A DNA stretch of 64,000 nucleotides from Clostridia bacterium (GTDB taxonomy: Bacteria > Bacillota > Clostridia > Oscillospirales > Acutalibacteraceae). The notes beneath the pieces are model-generated. The model did not search any database. It had not been told where the DNA came from and was given only the letters and a program-made list of their open reading frames with translations. Within the stretch, counting starts at the first letter, position 1. Each line of letters opens with the position of its first letter. The position numbers were made by a program, and so were the translations under genes. Below, piece by piece: positions 1 through 9,222 of the stretch. The stretch covers positions 1 through 64,000 of the forward strand of contig JAFQSY010000001.1 of NCBI GenBank assembly GCA_017409265.1, in the 5' to 3' direction.

Positions 1-468
1 ATCGGCGTTATTGCAATTGACTCTATTTATACACCCGTATTAAAGGTTAATTACACAGTTGAAAATACCCGTGTCGGTCAGATTACAGACTATGATAAGC
101 TGACTCTCGAGGTATGGACAAACGGAACCATCAACGCTATGGAAGCCGTTTCTCTCGGCGCCAAGATCCTCAACGAGCATCTCAACCTCTTTGGTGACCT
201 CTCCGGTGAGGCATACGATACAGAGGTTATGGTCGTTAAGAATGATAGCGGCAAGGAGAAAGTCCTTGAGATGACCATTGAGGAACTTGACCTCTCTGTG
301 CGTTCCTTCAACTGCTTGAAGAGAGCGCAGATTAATACGGTTGAAGATTTGATTAACAGAACCGAGGAAGATATGATGAAAGTCCGTAACCTCGGTAGAA
401 AGTCCCTTGATGAAGTTGTTGCAAAGCTTAATTCGCTTGGCTTTGACCTTCGCAGGGATGAGGACTAA
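1..468 (+). CDS. rpoA: RNA polymerase alpha subunit, C-terminal part (5' end outside window)
   Basis: The reading frame is open from base 1 and ends at the stop at 466-468, giving the last 155 residues of the alpha subunit. The first part is the end of the N-terminal assembly domain (motif [11 protein letters not shown], then LTLEVWTNG). The acidic/basic linker follows, and then the C-terminal domain with [14 protein letters not shown] and [12 protein letters not shown], the helix-hairpin-helix region that binds UP elements and activators. The gene lies directly upstream of rplQ, the usual end of the ribosomal alpha operon. The true start is not in the window. Confidence 0.97.
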   Translation: MGVIAIDSIYTPVLKVNYTVENTRVGQITDYDKLTLEVWTNGTINAMEAVSLGAKILNEHLNLFGDLSGEAYDTEVMVVKNDSGKEKVLEMTIEELDLSVRSFNCLKRAQINTVEDLINRTEEDMMKVRNLGRKSLDEVVAKLNSLGFDLRRDED

Positions 469-519
469 GAGTAACGAAAACCGATTTCGTTACACTACAC
501 GGTAAAGGAGTGTGAACTT

Positions 520-861
520 ATGCCCGGTACCAGAAAGCTTGGCCGCACAAGTGACCATCGCAAGTCGATGCTCAGAGGCCTTGTTACCTACCTTTTGGAA
601 AACGGCAGAATTGAGACCACCGTTACAAGGGCTCAGGAAGTTCGTGCAATGGCAGAAAAAATGATCACCATTGCTAAGGACGATTCTCTCCACTCAAAGC
701 GCAAGGTTCTTGCATACGTTACAAAGGAAGACGTTGTTAAGAAGCTCTTTGATGAGATTGCCCCCAAATATAAGGAAGTAAACGGCGGTTATTGCCGCAT
801 AATCAAGACAGGTCCCCGTAGAGGCGATGCTGCTGAAATGTGCATCATCGAGCTTGTCTGA
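520..861 (+). CDS. rplQ: 50S ribosomal protein L17
   Basis: A 113-residue protein beginning [14 protein letters not shown], the highly conserved L17 N-terminus. It continues with the LFDEIAPKY segment and ends close to the usual bacterial length. L17 sits near the exit tunnel of the large subunit. The start is supported by AAAGGAG about 9 bases upstream. It follows rpoA by 51 bases and is followed by a strong terminator, so it is the last gene of the operon. Confidence 0.97.
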   Translation: MPGTRKLGRTSDHRKSMLRGLVTYLLENGRIETTVTRAQEVRAMAEKMITIAKDDSLHSKRKVLAYVTKEDVVKKLFDEIAPKYKEVNGGYCRIIKTGPRRGDAAEMCIIELV

Positions 862-886
862 TTAGAACAGCTTTATAAATGAGAAT

Positions 887-917
887 ACCCTGCTCGGCTT
901 GAGCAGGGTGTTTTTTT
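887..917 (+). terminator. Intrinsic terminator of the rpoA-rplQ operon
   Basis: A 9-bp stem (ACCCTGCTC / GAGCAGGGT) with a 5-base loop is followed by a run of seven T. The T run lies only on the plus-strand side, so it ends rplQ transcription. The minus-strand gene that ends just beyond it would read through the stem without a U tract. Confidence 0.9.
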
Positions 918-927
918 GTTATTTTAT

Positions 928-1716
928 TTATGACATTTTTAAAACCGGTTCAACATCTTTCCAACTGAAATCGCAGATAAATGTGCCGCTGCGCTGCGGA
1001 TTTATTATATATTCGCTGATATAAAAGCTGATTCCGTCATCTGTCAGATAAAAGTTTTCAGCATTGAATGCGTCATGCACAAGCTGATGCTGTTCTTCAT
1101 TTGGCGTGCTGCCGTTGAAGAAATAAAAAACAATCTTCGGAAGAATAAATTTCTCCTCAACAAGCTTCTCAACATCTGCGATACTGTAATCTTCATGGGC
1201 TAAATCAAGAAGAGTGAGAGGTTCACCGTTTGAAATATCAAAGGTGACTGATTTAACAGAAGGCTCAACCTCTTCGCCGAGCATTGAAAAATACTCGTTG
1301 ATAATAAAGCTAACATAGCTGCCGTCGGAAAATTTGACTTCAAAATCAATTCTTTTTGACCAAGGAGAAGAGGAGCTGTTGCTGTCCATAAATGCTGCGG
1401 CGTTTGAAATGTTTTTTTCTGCAAACTCACAGGCATCGTTGAAAATCCCGAGAAAATAATTGTTTACATATTCCGCAAAGGCCTCGTCGGTATTTTTTAT
1501 AATCCTCGGAATATTTGCAGCAACGGTATAAACAACCCTTCCGTTTTCATCTTTAAATTCTTTTGATTCTTTGTAAGAATCAAAAACAGGCAGGGGCAGG
1601 GTCGTTTCAACCTCTTTTTCCGTTTCTGTTGTTTCGGGCTGTATTTCATCAGAGGAGCATGCCGCCAAAGAAAACAGAAGCATAAAAGCGAGCATCAATG
1701 ATATAAAGCGTTTCAT
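928..1716 (-). CDS. Lipoprotein with DUF3298/RsiV-like domain
   Basis: 262 residues. A lysine/arginine start, a hydrophobic stretch and the lipobox LAAC (Cys at about residue 20) mark it as a lipoprotein anchored outside the membrane. A Glu/Thr-rich linker follows, then a globular domain with a pattern close to DUF3298 (also found in RsiV): an SFIINEYFSMLG-type strand, a 'PLTLLDL' segment and a C-terminal ISFYISEY...DFSWKDVEP end. Ligand and role are unknown. GGATGA lies upstream of the ATG. It is transcribed alone, convergent to rplQ. The domain assignment is by pattern only. Confidence 0.75.
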   Translation of the reverse strand: MKRFISLMLAFMLLFSLAACSSDEIQPETTETEKEVETTLPLPVFDSYKESKEFKDENGRVVYTVAANIPRIIKNTDEAFAEYVNNYFLGIFNDACEFAEKNISNAAAFMDSNSSSSPWSKRIDFEVKFSDGSYVSFIINEYFSMLGEEVEPSVKSVTFDISNGEPLTLLDLAHEDYSIADVEKLVEEKFILPKIVFYFFNGSTPNEEQHQLVHDAFNAENFYLTDDGISFYISEYIINPQRSGTFICDFSWKDVEPVLKMS

Positions 1717-1798
1717 ATAATCATCCTAACTTTTTATTTAATGATATTCTATCAGCAATGGTGTTTTCAATCAAGCCTTTGAATATAAATTTTTGTTA

Positions 1799-1827
1799 TT
1801 GCAATTTTAATGTGGGTGTTATATTAT
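1799..1827 (+). promoter_or_regulatory. Sigma-A-type promoter for the rhamnosidase gene
   Basis: TTGCAA at 1799-1804 and TATTAT at 1822-1827 with a 17-base spacer. Transcription would start near 1834, downstream of an in-frame start at 1810. This argues for the ATG at 1855, which has GGAGG before it. Confidence 0.6.
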
Positions 1828-1854
1828 AAAAATAACAAGTTTTGGAGGTTTACC

Positions 1855-4032
1855 ATGAAAAATATACTTAATGCCCAGTGGATAAAAAGCCCAAAAAATT
1901 CTCTCGGAAGAGAGGTTGTTTTTTTTAGGGAATTTAAAATTGAAAAAGAAATTATTTCAGCTGAATTAGAAGTGACTGCACTCGGTGTTTATCTTGCACG
2001 TATCAACGGCGAGAGAGTCGGCGATTTTATTCTTGCGCCAGGCTGGACATCATATAAAAAACGCCTTCAGGTGGATACATACGACGTAACCTCAATGCTG
2101 AAAGAAAATAATTTAATCACTCTCGGCGTCGGACCCGGATGGAAGGCATTTAATTATTTCGGAATGCATTCCGGCGATTCATGTCTCGGACATAACGAAA
2201 TTGCGGCTATTTGTGCGCTGACAATCAGATATGCCGACGGAGAAACCGAAATTATTACCAGCGGAGGCGATTGGAATTGCGAAAACGGGAAATATGTTTA
2301 TTCAAACCTTTATAACGGCTATATTTATGACCCCGCATATAAGGACATCAGCCCCGCAAAGGCACAGGTTTTTGAAAAGGACAGAAAGATTCTGCTTGAC
2401 CGTCAGGGCGAAAAGGTTGTTGAGCATGAAAGACTTTCTCCCATAGAGATTATAATAACACCCAAGGGGGAAACGGTTCTTGATTTCGGTCAGAATATGA
2501 CGGGATATGTTGAGTTCAGAATCAAGGGTGAAAAGGGCGAAAGAGCTGTTATCAGCCATGCGGAAGTGCTTGACGCAGAGGGCAATTTTTACACCGACAA
2601 CCTCAGAAGTGCAAAGGCGCAAGCTGTATTTATCTGCGATGGCAAGGAGCATATTCATAAGCCCGATTACAACTTCTACGGCTTCCGTTATATCAGACTC
2701 GAGAATTGGAGCGACGAGGTCAAGAAAGAGAATTTTACTGCAATAGTTGTTCATTCCGATATAAAAAGAACAGGTTATTTCGAATGCTCTGATGAAAGAG
2801 TCAACAAGCTTTTTTCCAACATCATCTGGGGTCAGAAAAGTAACTTCCTTGATGTTCCCACAGACTGTCCGCAGCGTGACGAGCGCCTTGGCTGGACGGG
2901 TGATGCGCAGGTTTTTGTAAAAACCGCATCGTATAACTATGATGTCGAACGTTTCTTTATAAAATGGCTTGCCGACCTTCGGGCTGACCAGACCGATTGG
3001 GGAACGATTCCTCATGTAATTCCGGGTGTTTTTGGACCTGATGAGGATTGTTCCGCGGCATGGGCAGATGCAGCGACAATCTGTCCGTGGCAGATTTATC
3101 TGACCTATGCCAACAAAGAAATCCTCAAGGATTCGCTTGAATCCATGAAGGATTATATCGAGTTTATCGAAAGCCGTATGGATGACGGCATATGGAGCAG
3201 AAGCTGGCACTTTGGCGATTGGCTCAACCTTGACGGCAGCAGTCCCGAGGACTGCTCCAAGGGTACGGAGAAAAATCTTATTGCAACCGCTTATTATATT
3301 TATTCAAGCGAAATTCTTGCAAAAGCAATGGAGCTTTGCGGCGAGGATGCATCCGAACTGAAAGAAAAAAGAGAAGCATCAATAAAGGCTTTCAGACGCG
3401 AGTATATGAAAGACGGAAGAATTCTTCCCGAATATGCAACGCAGACAGCATGTGTTCTGCCTCTGCATTTCGGTATTACCGATAACGCAGATGAAACAGC
3501 AAAGCAGCTCAACGAGCTTGTGAACGAATGCGGACATCTTAAAACAGGCTTTGTCGGCACTCCGTATCTGCTTCATGCACTTACCGATAACGGCTATGCC
3601 GAAACCGCATACAGCCTTCTTCTGCGTGAAGAATATCCCTCATGGCTCTTCTCTGTCAAGATGGGCGCAACAACAATCTGGGAGCATTGGGACAGCGTGC
3701 GTGAGGACGGAACAATGTGGAGCACCTCAATGAACTCATTTAATCACTATGCATACGGTGCTGTTGCCGATTGGCTTTACGGCGATGCGGCAGGCATCAA
3801 GATTGACGAGAGCAAGCCGGGCTTTGAGCATATAATCTTTGCTCCGGTTACCGATGAAAGACTCACATTTGTGAAAGCTTCAATCGAAACTCGCAGGGGT
3901 CTTGTCAAATCCGAATGGAAAACCGAAAACGGAAAAACAACCTATGAATTTACCGTTCCCGAAGGCACAACCGCAACGGTTATCCTTGACGGAAAGTCAA
4001 CCGAAATCGGTGCAGGCAAACATATATTCTAA
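1855..4032 (+). CDS. Alpha-L-rhamnosidase, glycoside hydrolase family 78
   Basis: 725 residues, probably cytoplasmic because no signal peptide is visible. N-terminal beta-sandwich domains (AELEVTALGVYLARINGERVG pattern) lead into the (alpha/alpha)6 catalytic domain. Diagnostic segments are the DCPQRDERLGWTGDAQ block, which holds the general-acid glutamate region of GH78, and the later TTIWEHWDS block. A C-terminal beta domain ends the protein. GH78 enzymes release terminal L-rhamnose from plant glycosides and pectic or bacterial polysaccharides. An in-frame start 45 bases upstream lies inside the promoter and was rejected. It is a single gene ended by a terminator. Confidence 0.93.
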   Translation: MKNILNAQWIKSPKNSLGREVVFFREFKIEKEIISAELEVTALGVYLARINGERVGDFILAPGWTSYKKRLQVDTYDVTSMLKENNLITLGVGPGWKAFNYFGMHSGDSCLGHNEIAAICALTIRYADGETEIITSGGDWNCENGKYVYSNLYNGYIYDPAYKDISPAKAQVFEKDRKILLDRQGEKVVEHERLSPIEIIITPKGETVLDFGQNMTGYVEFRIKGEKGERAVISHAEVLDAEGNFYTDNLRSAKAQAVFICDGKEHIHKPDYNFYGFRYIRLENWSDEVKKENFTAIVVHSDIKRTGYFECSDERVNKLFSNIIWGQKSNFLDVPTDCPQRDERLGWTGDAQVFVKTASYNYDVERFFIKWLADLRADQTDWGTIPHVIPGVFGPDEDCSAAWADAATICPWQIYLTYANKEILKDSLESMKDYIEFIESRMDDGIWSRSWHFGDWLNLDGSSPEDCSKGTEKNLIATAYYIYSSEILAKAMELCGEDASELKEKREASIKAFRREYMKDGRILPEYATQTACVLPLHFGITDNADETAKQLNELVNECGHLKTGFVGTPYLLHALTDNGYAETAYSLLLREEYPSWLFSVKMGATTIWEHWDSVREDGTMWSTSMNSFNHYAYGAVADWLYGDAAGIKIDESKPGFEHIIFAPVTDERLTFVKASIETRRGLVKSEWKTENGKTTYEFTVPEGTTATVILDGKSTEIGAGKHIF

Positions 4033-4035
4033 CAG

Positions 4036-4070
4036 AAAAACCCCCGAAGGATGATTCCTTTGGGGGTTTA
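4036..4070. terminator. Bidirectional terminator between rhamnosidase and ABC exporter
   Basis: A long stem (AACCCCCGAAGGA with TTCCTTTGGGGGTT, 3-base loop, one G-U pair). It has a run of A on its left and a T-containing tail on its right. It sits between the converging genes ending at 4032 and 4074, and can serve both strands. Confidence 0.85.
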
Positions 4071-4073
4071 GTA

Positions 4074-6005
4074 TCAGTCAAGTTCAAACTGACCTGTATA
4101 AAGCTGATAATATTTGCCTTGCTGAGCAATGAGGTCGTCGTGGTCGCCGCGCTCGATTATTTCGCCGTTTTCAAGAACCATAATTGCGTTGGAATTGCGG
4201 ACTGTTGAAAGTCTGTGAGCAATAACGAAAACCGTTCTGCCCTCCATGAGCTTATCCATGCCTTTTTCGATAAGGCGTTCCGTTCTTGTGTCGATGGAGC
4301 TTGTCGCCTCGTCAAGAATAAGAACGGGCGGGTCTGCAACTGCGGCTCTTGCAATTGCAAGCAGCTGACGCTGGCCCTGCGAAAGATTTGCGCCGTCGCC
4401 CGTAATCATTGTGTCATAGCCGTCGGGGAGTCTGGTTATGAATGAATCCGCATTTGCAAGCTTTGCCGCTGCAACGATTTCTTCATCTGTTGCATCAAGT
4501 CTGCCGTAAGCGATGTTATCTCTGACGGTGCCTGTGAAAAGGTGGGTATCCTGAAGAACCATTGCCATTGAGCGGCGCAGCTCGGATTTTTTTATCTTCT
4601 TGATGTTGATACCGTCATATGTGATTTTGCCCTCGTCAACATCATAGAAACGGTTGATAAGGTTTGTGATTGTCGTTTTTCCTGCGCCCGTTGAGCCGAC
4701 AAATGCGATTTTTTCGCCTGGTCTTGCGTAGAGCGAAACATTTTTGAGAACGGTCTTTTTGCCGTCATAGCTGAAGGTTACGTCATGGAATCTTACATCG
4801 CCCTTCCACTCGGTATAGGTCAGCGTGCCGTCGCCGTGGGGATGCTTCCATGCCCAGATGCCCGTTCTCTCTTCGCATTCAACAATCGCACCGTTATCAA
4901 GCTTTCTTGCGTTGACAAGGGTAACATAGCCGTTATCCTCTTCAACGGGAGTGTCAATAATCTCAAAAATTCTTTCAGCGCCTGCAAGGGCGGCGATAAT
5001 GTTGTTGAACTGCTGTGAAATCTGGGTTATCGGTTGGAAGAACTGCCTTGTATAAATAAGGAAGGTGAAAAGCGCACCGACGGAAATTCCGAAAAAGTTT
5101 TCTTTGGGAACTGTCATTATCAGCAGCGAGCCGATTGTGGCTGTTGCCGCATAGGTGATGTATGACATGTTACCCATGATGGGCATAAGAATGCTTGCAT
5201 AGGTGTGAGCGTTTGTTGCGGCGTGGCGAAGATTGCCGTTGATAACGCCGAAGCCGCTGTTTGCGGCATCCTCATGGCAGAAAACCTTGATAACCTTGAG
5301 TCCCTCAATATATTCTTCGATATATCCGTTAACTTCGCCGACGCATTTCTGCTGCTGTCTGAAATATTTTGCGCTCTGTTTGCCGAGAGTTTTGACAACA
5401 AAGAAGGCAATAAAGAGCATTGCAATAACAAACAGAGTGAGCACGGGGCTGTAATAGAGCATCATTATGAATGTGCCGACAACCGTAACGGTTGACGAAA
5501 CAAGCTGAACAAAGCTCTGGCTTATGCATTCACGAAGAACGTCGGCATCGTTGGTGTAGCGGCTCATCAGCTCGCCGTGGGTGTGAGTATCAAAAAATTT
5601 GATGGGCAAATCCATCATGTGGTCAAATAAATCCTTACGGATTGTGTTGAGAGTTTTCTGTGCGACCTGAAGCATGATTCTCGAATAAGTGTAGGATGAA
5701 ACAACGCCGAGAATGTAGATAATTCCTAAAATTATGAGAGTTTTAACCAGCGGAGCGAGCAGCTCTTTGGTAATTTCAGAGCCGATAAGCGGGAGAAGGA
5801 AATCGTCGGTTATTGTTTCAACAAAGGAGGTGCCGATAATGCCTGCGAGTGCGCTGAACGCAACAAAAATGAAAACAAAAACAAGCATTATTTTAGATTT
5901 GCCGAGATAGCTGAGCAGCCTTGCAAAGGTTGCTTTGGTGTTTTTCGGCTTCTGAGGGTTGCCGGGACCGCCGCCTTTAGGCGGTTTTTTCATCTTCGGT
6001 GCCAT
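4074..6005 (-). CDS. ABC exporter half-transporter with consensus ATPase site residues
   Basis: 643 residues. A basic/proline-rich N-terminus precedes a six-helix exporter domain (residues about 35-330), then an NBD. The NBD shows Walker A GSTGAGKTT, a Q-loop (VLQDTHLF), the signature LSQGQ, Walker B with catalytic glutamate (LILDEATSS) and the switch histidine (IAHRLS). A segment of about 35 residues containing a Trp/His/Gly-rich stretch is inserted between the two domains. Its ATG overlaps the stop of the gene before it by one base (TAATG), so the two half-transporters are translationally coupled and very likely form a heterodimer. The substrate cannot be read from sequence; a drug or lipid is usual for the family. 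Confidence 0.93.
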   Translation of the reverse strand: MAPKMKKPPKGGGPGNPQKPKNTKATFARLLSYLGKSKIMLVFVFIFVAFSALAGIIGTSFVETITDDFLLPLIGSEITKELLAPLVKTLIILGIIYILGVVSSYTYSRIMLQVAQKTLNTIRKDLFDHMMDLPIKFFDTHTHGELMSRYTNDADVLRECISQSFVQLVSSTVTVVGTFIMMLYYSPVLTLFVIAMLFIAFFVVKTLGKQSAKYFRQQQKCVGEVNGYIEEYIEGLKVIKVFCHEDAANSGFGVINGNLRHAATNAHTYASILMPIMGNMSYITYAATATIGSLLIMTVPKENFFGISVGALFTFLIYTRQFFQPITQISQQFNNIIAALAGAERIFEIIDTPVEEDNGYVTLVNARKLDNGAIVECEERTGIWAWKHPHGDGTLTYTEWKGDVRFHDVTFSYDGKKTVLKNVSLYARPGEKIAFVGSTGAGKTTITNLINRFYDVDEGKITYDGINIKKIKKSELRRSMAMVLQDTHLFTGTVRDNIAYGRLDATDEEIVAAAKLANADSFITRLPDGYDTMITGDGANLSQGQRQLLAIARAAVADPPVLILDEATSSIDTRTERLIEKGMDKLMEGRTVFVIAHRLSTVRNSNAIMVLENGEIIERGDHDDLIAQQGKYYQLYTGQFELD

Positions 6006-7747
6006 TATTCCGCATCTCCTTCCTGCTGTGATTTATAAACCTCGCTGTAGATTTCATTTGTACCGAGCAGCTCATCATGCGAGCCGATTGCGTTGATTTT
6101 TCCGTCATCGAGAACGATGATTTTATCAGCGTGCTGAATTGAGCTTATGCGCTGCGCAACGATAATTGTTGTAACATCGCCGTGATTTGCCTTGAAGCCT
6201 TCGCGGATTTTGGCATCCGTTGCGGTGTCAACGGCGCTTGTGCTGTCGTCAAGGATAAGAACTTTAGGCGATTTGAGGAGCGCTCTTGCGATGCAGAGTC
6301 GCTGCTTCTGACCGCCCGAAAGGTTGACGCCGCCCTGACCGAGATATGTCTGATATCCGTCGGGGAAAGATGTTATGAAATCGTGAGCCTGCGCGATTTT
6401 GCAGGCTTTTTCGATTTCCTCCATGCTTGCATCAGCGTTGCCCCAGCGGAGATTTTCTTCGATTGTGCCTGAGAAGAGAAGATTCACCTGAAGCACCATT
6501 GCAACGGAATCGCGGAGATTTTTGAGAGTGTAATCGCCGACGGGTCTGCCGCCAACCTTGACAACACCCTCGGTTACGTCATAGAGTCTGGGAATCATCT
6601 GAACAAGGGTTGTTTTTGCCGAGCCCGTACCGCCGATAATTCCGACGGTTTCGCCCGATTTTATGTGAAGATTGATATTGTCAATAACGTTCTTTTTGCC
6701 CGTTTTCTTATATTTGAAGCAGACATTTTCCATGTCGATATCGCCGTTTGCAACGGTGAGAGTGGGGTCTGCGTTATCGTCGTTGATATCGGGAACCTCG
6801 TTTATGACCTCGGCAACGCGGTTGATAGATGCTCTCGACATAATTACCATGACGAAAATCATCGAAATCATCATCAGCGACATGAGAATATTATTGACGT
6901 AGGTGATGAAAGCCGTGAGGTCGGCAATCTGCATTGTGCCGCCGATAACAAGGTTGCTTCCGAACCAGAGAATGGAGATGATGCAGCCGTAAATCGTCAT
7001 CTGCATGAACGGACCCGAAAGAATAAGCAGCTTTTCTGCAGCAATTGATGCGTCTTTAAGCTCGTCATTTGAAAGCTTGAACTTATCTTTTTCGTGTCTT
7101 GCTCTGACAAAAGCCTTGACAACTCTTGCGCCGATGAGAGTTTCCTGAATTGATGCATTGAGTCCGTCATATTTTTTCATCAGCTTCTTGAATCTCGGCA
7201 GCGCAAGAGCGCCCATTGTTCCGAGAAGAATAAGAAGAATCGGAGCTGCAATGGCAAAAACCTTTGATAGATCTGCATTGATTCTGTATGCGTAGCTGAA
7301 TGCCATAACGAGCATTATCGGCGAACGGACAAACATTCTTATTATCATGGTATAGCCCATCTGAACGGTGTTGATATCCGTTGTCATTCTTGTTATGAGT
7401 GAGGGGGTGCTGAAGCGGTCAATGTTGGCAAAGGAAAAGTTCTGAATCCTTGCAAAAATTGCAGCTCTTACATTTGCACCAACACCCATGCCTGCTTGAG
7501 CCGCAAATCTTGCCGCACCTGCACCTGCGAGCAGCGAAATGAGCGCCATGACAACCATTTTGCCGCCCTCTTTAAGAATGTATTCGATTCCCGCGCCTGC
7601 AAGGATGCCGTTATTGACCATATCCGCCATAACAAAAGGAATCTGCACTTCCATATAAACCTCAACGATTATCAGAAGAGGAGAGAGCAGCGAAAGCAGG
7701 CGGTAGCCCTTGGTCTGCTTTAAAAGGGTTTTAATCATTTTTATCAT
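6005..7747 (-). CDS. ABC exporter half-transporter with degenerate ATPase site residues
   Basis: 580 residues: a six-helix membrane domain followed by an NBD. The NBD has Walker A GGTGSAKTT, the signature LSGGQ, and Walker B ending LILDDSTS, where Asp replaces the catalytic glutamate. The switch position reads VAQRIS, with Gln replacing His. This pair of changes is the hallmark of the degenerate-site subunit in heterodimeric exporters such as TM287/288 and BmrCD. With its partner downstream it would give one active and one degenerate ATP site. The start overlaps the end of the MarR gene by 17 bases, so the three genes form one operon. Confidence 0.93.
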   Translation of the reverse strand: MIKMIKTLLKQTKGYRLLSLLSPLLIIVEVYMEVQIPFVMADMVNNGILAGAGIEYILKEGGKMVVMALISLLAGAGAARFAAQAGMGVGANVRAAIFARIQNFSFANIDRFSTPSLITRMTTDINTVQMGYTMIIRMFVRSPIMLVMAFSYAYRINADLSKVFAIAAPILLILLGTMGALALPRFKKLMKKYDGLNASIQETLIGARVVKAFVRARHEKDKFKLSNDELKDASIAAEKLLILSGPFMQMTIYGCIISILWFGSNLVIGGTMQIADLTAFITYVNNILMSLMMISMIFVMVIMSRASINRVAEVINEVPDINDDNADPTLTVANGDIDMENVCFKYKKTGKKNVIDNINLHIKSGETVGIIGGTGSAKTTLVQMIPRLYDVTEGVVKVGGRPVGDYTLKNLRDSVAMVLQVNLLFSGTIEENLRWGNADASMEEIEKACKIAQAHDFITSFPDGYQTYLGQGGVNLSGGQKQRLCIARALLKSPKVLILDDSTSAVDTATDAKIREGFKANHGDVTTIIVAQRISSIQHADKIIVLDDGKINAIGSHDELLGTNEIYSEVYKSQQEGDAE

Positions 7748-8225
7748 CTCCGTTTCTTTGGTTTTTTATATAATTAATTACTTCCTTATCGCTTATGCCG
7801 TCGCCCGAAAGATTATTTGCTATTTTTGACAGCATATCCGAAAACTGCCCTATTTCATCATCGCTGAAGCCCGTGAACATGATTTTATCAACCTTGTCGC
7901 ATTCCGCTTTGCCTGCAAAAAAAACTTCTTTTCCTGCGGGAGTGATTTTAAGGCGGTTGATTCGGCGGTCGTTTTCATCAGGGGCTCTTTCAATAAAACC
8001 CGCCTTGCTCATGCGCTTGAGGCTTGTTGCGATTGATGCGGGCGAAACGCCGAGAGAATCGGCAAGCTCTTTTTGAGAGCAATCGCCGTGACTCAAAAGA
8101 TAGCCGAGAATTTCGGGCTGACCGCGATAAATCTTAAGACCCGACAGGGCAAGCATTATGCGATAACGGTTAAGAAGCGAAACACGGCATAAGTTATGCG
8201 CGGCTTTATGATATATATTATCCAT
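7731..8225 (-). CDS. MarR-family transcriptional regulator
   Basis: 164 residues from the ATG at 8223-8225, which has AAAGGA 6 bases upstream. A TTG start six codons earlier would place the ribosome binding site inside the gene. The winged helix is clear: GDCSQKELADSLGVSPASIATSLKRM (recognition helix), then the wing with APDENDRRINRLKIT. Flanking helices would form the dimer. It is the first gene of the exporter operon, so it most likely represses that operon and itself in response to an exporter substrate, as is common for MarR-ABC pairs. Confidence 0.93.
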   Translation of the reverse strand: MDNIYHKAAHNLCRVSLLNRYRIMLALSGLKIYRGQPEILGYLLSHGDCSQKELADSLGVSPASIATSLKRMSKAGFIERAPDENDRRINRLKITPAGKEVFFAGKAECDKVDKIMFTGFSDDEIGQFSDMLSKIANNLSGDGISDKEVINYIKNQRNGDDKND

Positions 8226-8248
8226 AATTTTTCCTTTCGACAAATTGT

Positions 8249-8275
8249 TTAATCGTTTAATAATTAATCGGTTAA
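8249..8275. promoter_or_regulatory. Tandem operator-like repeats upstream of marR-ABC operon
   Basis: Two directly repeated 12-mers, TTAATCGTTTAA at 8249-8260 and TTAATCGGTTAA at 8264-8275, differ at one position and have a 15-base period. Each has the form TTAA-N4-TTAA, so each is itself a symmetric half-site pair. They lie 24-50 bases upstream of the marR start codon, where an autorepressor would bind. Assigning them to this MarR protein is inference. Confidence 0.55.
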
Positions 8276-8289
8276 CAAATTAATATTGT

Positions 8290-8318
8290 AAAACCCCTTG
8301 GCATTTATGTCAAGGGGA
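8290..8318 (-). terminator. Minus-strand hairpin upstream of marR
   Basis: CCCCTTG (8294-8300) pairs with CAAGGGG (8311-8317). Read on the minus strand the stem is followed by TTTTA. It lies downstream of the phosphoesterase gene that ends at 8347 and separates it from the marR promoter. Confidence 0.75.
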
Positions 8319-8346
8319 ATAATGTAAATATTTATAAAAGCAGAGC

Positions 8347-9039
8347 TTATCTCTGAACCTCACCTGTTATTGCGTTGATAACATTTTGGAAAACTGCAAC
8401 GTGAGAATTTGAGATGTATTTATCGAGATGCATTGAGCCGAAAAACCAGCGTCTGAACTGACAGACCTCGGAAAGCTCTTCAAGGTAGGTATTAAGACCC
8501 GTAACACTTGCGGTTTCGCTGTCCTTGAGCTTTAAAAAGCTCTTTATTTTAACGGGGGGCTCGTGAGTGATAACGTAATCAACGCGGCAATTAAGCTTTT
8601 CAAGGTTTGAGGCGCCTTCAAGAAGCTCATCGCGGCTCGGGAACTCGAATTTTGACCACGCATTTTCTTCAAAACGGATATCAATATCAGGGCTTTCGCC
8701 GCCGCCCATGGTGAAGAAGGTCATGTTGTCAATCTTGAAAATCTGACCTCTCATCAGGTGATATATATTGCCGCAGATGTGGTGAACCTTTCCGCCGTTC
8801 CATGTTGTTACGGGGTAGGCGTTGAGCAGCTCAAAATTTTCATGAGTGCCGTCAATGAAGCAAATATTGAATTTTTTTCCGCCGAGCTTTTTGAGAATTT
8901 TCTGCTCGATTTTGCTGTTATCCCAGACAAAGCCGAAATCACCGCAGATGATGAGCGTATCTCCTTTTTTCAGCTGCTTTATTGCGGGGGAATCAAATCT
9001 GGAAAGATCTCCGTGCATATCGCCGGTTATATAGACCAT
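8347..9039 (-). CDS. Calcineurin-like metallophosphoesterase
   Basis: 230 residues with the metal-binding order of this fold: GDMHGD (DxH), GDFGFVWD, GTHEN (usually GNHE), THEPP and GSMHLD (usually GHxH). Two of the five motifs are therefore variant: Thr replaces the usual Asn, and Ser-Met stand within the last motif. It is cytoplasmic. The start is supported by AAAGGAG. Proteins of this group include phosphodiesterases and nucleotidases; the substrate is unknown. It is a single gene with a terminator after it, divergent from the carboxypeptidase gene. Confidence 0.85.
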   Translation of the reverse strand: MVYITGDMHGDLSRFDSPAIKQLKKGDTLIICGDFGFVWDNSKIEQKILKKLGGKKFNICFIDGTHENFELLNAYPVTTWNGGKVHHICGNIYHLMRGQIFKIDNMTFFTMGGGESPDIDIRFEENAWSKFEFPSRDELLEGASNLEKLNCRVDYVITHEPPVKIKSFLKLKDSETASVTGLNTYLEELSEVCQFRRWFFGSMHLDKYISNSHVAVFQNVINAITGEVQR

Positions 9040-9153
9040 GCCAACGGCTCCTTTGTTTTTTATCTTAAATTAATATACTTTATTTTAAGAAAAAAATCAA
9101 GGCGTAAGAGGTAAATTCAATATTTACCTGTGCTTTTGTTCAATATTTTTACA

Positions 9154-9182
9154 TTTACAAAAGTATTTTTTTATGTTATACT
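9154..9182 (+). promoter_or_regulatory. Promoter for D-Ala-D-Ala carboxypeptidase
   Basis: TTTACA (9154-9159), a 17-base spacer and TATACT (9177-9182). The start of transcription would fall about 30 bases before the ATG at 9223. Confidence 0.55.
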
Positions 9183-9222
9183 GTCATTTAATTATGAAAT
9201 TTATTTTTTGACGGTGTGAAAT

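Noticed and set aside
2302-3210. A 302-codon minus-strand frame inside the rhamnosidase gene
   Set aside because: Antisense shadow of a clear GH78 gene; its translation has no domain pattern.
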